A DNA stretch of 5,157 nt from NCBI GenBank assembly GCA_964356335.1, contig CAYHHI010000081.1:1-5157 (forward strand), given 5' to 3'. The notes under the pieces are model-generated. The model was not told the origin of the DNA, did no database searches, and saw nothing but the letters and a program-made list of their open reading frames with translations. Shown here in pieces: positions 4,443 to 5,157 of this stretch (within the stretch, counting starts at the first letter, position 1; each line of letters opens with the position of its first letter). Both the position numbers and the translations under genes were made by a program. The stretch comes from CAYHHI01 sp964356335 (GTDB taxonomy: Bacteria > Arandabacterota > Arandabacteria > Arandabacterales > Arandabacteraceae).

Positions 4443-5157
4443 ATGGCTGACGAAGGTCCGTCCCCCGCTGCGAAGCCCCTCGCGGAACGCCTGCGTCTGC
4501 AGAGGCCACTGGTCTTCCTGGACGTGGAGAGCACTGGAGTGTCCGTCTCGTCTGACCGAATCATCGAGATCGCAACCCTGCGTATCAACCCCGACGGAAG
4601 CGAGGAGTACCGGTGCAAGCGCGTCAACCCGGGTATTCCCATCCCGGCGGATGCGACGGCCGTCCATGGGATCACGGACGCCGATGTCGCCAACGAGCCG
4701 CCTTTCACCGCCTACGCGCAAACCCTCTGGCAGCTACTGAGTGATTGCGACTTCGCCGGCTTCGGCGTGAGCCGCTTTGATCTCCCGTTACTGGAGGCGG
4801 AATTCGGCCGGGCTGGCCTCCAGTTCGCGTGGAGGGAGCGGCGCGTCATAGATGCTATGGCGATCTTCCACAACAAAGAGAGGCGCGACCTCCCCGCAGC
4901 CGTTCTCTTCTACCTCGGTCGCGACTTTGGTGGCGCTCACGCCGCTGGCCAGGACGTGGGAGCCGCTCTTGAGGTTCTGTATGCCCATCTGCAGCGCTAT
5001 GAGGACATCCCCTCCGATCTGGACGAATTGCACAGCTACTGCAACCCGACCAATCCGGACTGGATCGACCCGGACGGCAAGTTCATCTGGTCCAACGGTG
5101 TACCCACCATCGCCTTCGGCAAGCACATGGGGACTCCGCTTGCGGGGCTCGTGGCCA
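4443..5157 (+). CDS. DnaQ-like DEDDh 3'-5' exonuclease, 3' end outside window
   Basis: The frame is open from ATG 4443 to the window edge, 238 codons seen. GGGAGG at 4432-4437, 5 nt upstream, supports the start. The exonuclease domain covers about residues 20-185. Motif I is FLDVESTG (Asp27, Glu29), followed by RIIEIATLRI and the family's AVHGITD (73-79). Motif II is GFGVSRFDLPLL with Asp113, and motif III is AHAAGQDV with His166 and Asp171. All five DEDDh residues are present, so a two-metal 3'-to-5' nuclease acting on DNA or RNA is expected. After a helical linker, residues from about 221 read WSNGVPTIAFGKHMGTPL, like the FGKHKGKPL signature of DUF3820-type C-terminal domains in stand-alone exonucleases of this class. 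This is therefore probably not the polymerase III epsilon subunit; repair or RNA turnover is more likely. It is transcribed divergently from the operon, and its codons end mostly in G or C, unlike that operon. Confidence 0.9.
   Translation, partial: MADEGPSPAAKPLAERLRLQRPLVFLDVESTGVSVSSDRIIEIATLRINPDGSEEYRCKRVNPGIPIPADATAVHGITDADVANEPPFTAYAQTLWQLLSDCDFAGFGVSRFDLPLLEAEFGRAGLQFAWRERRVIDAMAIFHNKERRDLPAAVLFYLGRDFGGAHAAGQDVGAALEVLYAHLQRYEDIPSDLDELHSYCNPTNPDWIDPDGKFIWSNGVPTIAFGKHMGTPLAGLVA

Overview
The window is bacterial DNA of moderately high GC. It shows Shine-Dalgarno sequences, sigma70-like promoters, a tightly packed operon and a piece of a bacterial tRNA-Val gene that encodes its own CCA. 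I cannot place the organism. A DnaQ-type exonuclease and a CCA-encoding tRNA fit several GC-rich phyla, and no diagnostic core gene is present.

Left part (1-1171): one unrecognised minus-strand gene (130-783, 217 aa) lies between two copies of a 64-bp direct repeat (2-65 and 950-1013, 58/64 identical, period 948 bp). The right-hand copy adjoins a fragment of a tRNA-Val(TAC) gene (895-939, minus strand). The fragment runs from the anticodon loop to the CCA, and the 5' half is missing. A tRNA 3' end without its 5' half is the usual scar left when an integrative element inserts into a tRNA gene. The repeat would then be the conserved end of two related elements inserted one after the other, and the 217-aa gene would be the cargo of a very small first unit.

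Middle (1172-3980): three minus-strand genes form a compact operon read from high to low coordinates. A promoter at 3952-3980 is followed by a 611-aa protein, a 150-aa Cys/His-rich protein (15-nt gap, Shine-Dalgarno overlapping the upstream stop) and a 143-aa four-helix membrane protein (4-nt gap). The large protein has an N-terminal pattern resembling a PIN-like nuclease (Asp48, Glu106, Asp216, Thr241), followed by long helices and a C-terminal domain I do not recognise. A putative nuclease, a small Cys-rich partner and a small membrane protein, placed next to an integration scar, make a candidate uncharacterised defence or stress system. That function is inference.

Right part (3981-5157): a divergent intergenic region of about 460 bp contains a 101-bp element with perfect 12-bp terminal inverted repeats and a 4-bp ATGC duplication, possibly a MITE. 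It is followed by a TATAAT promoter and a plus-strand DEDDh (DnaQ-like) exonuclease gene that runs off the window. Synonymous sites in the exonuclease gene are visibly richer in G and C than in the operon, so the boundary between accessory and resident DNA may lie in this intergenic region.
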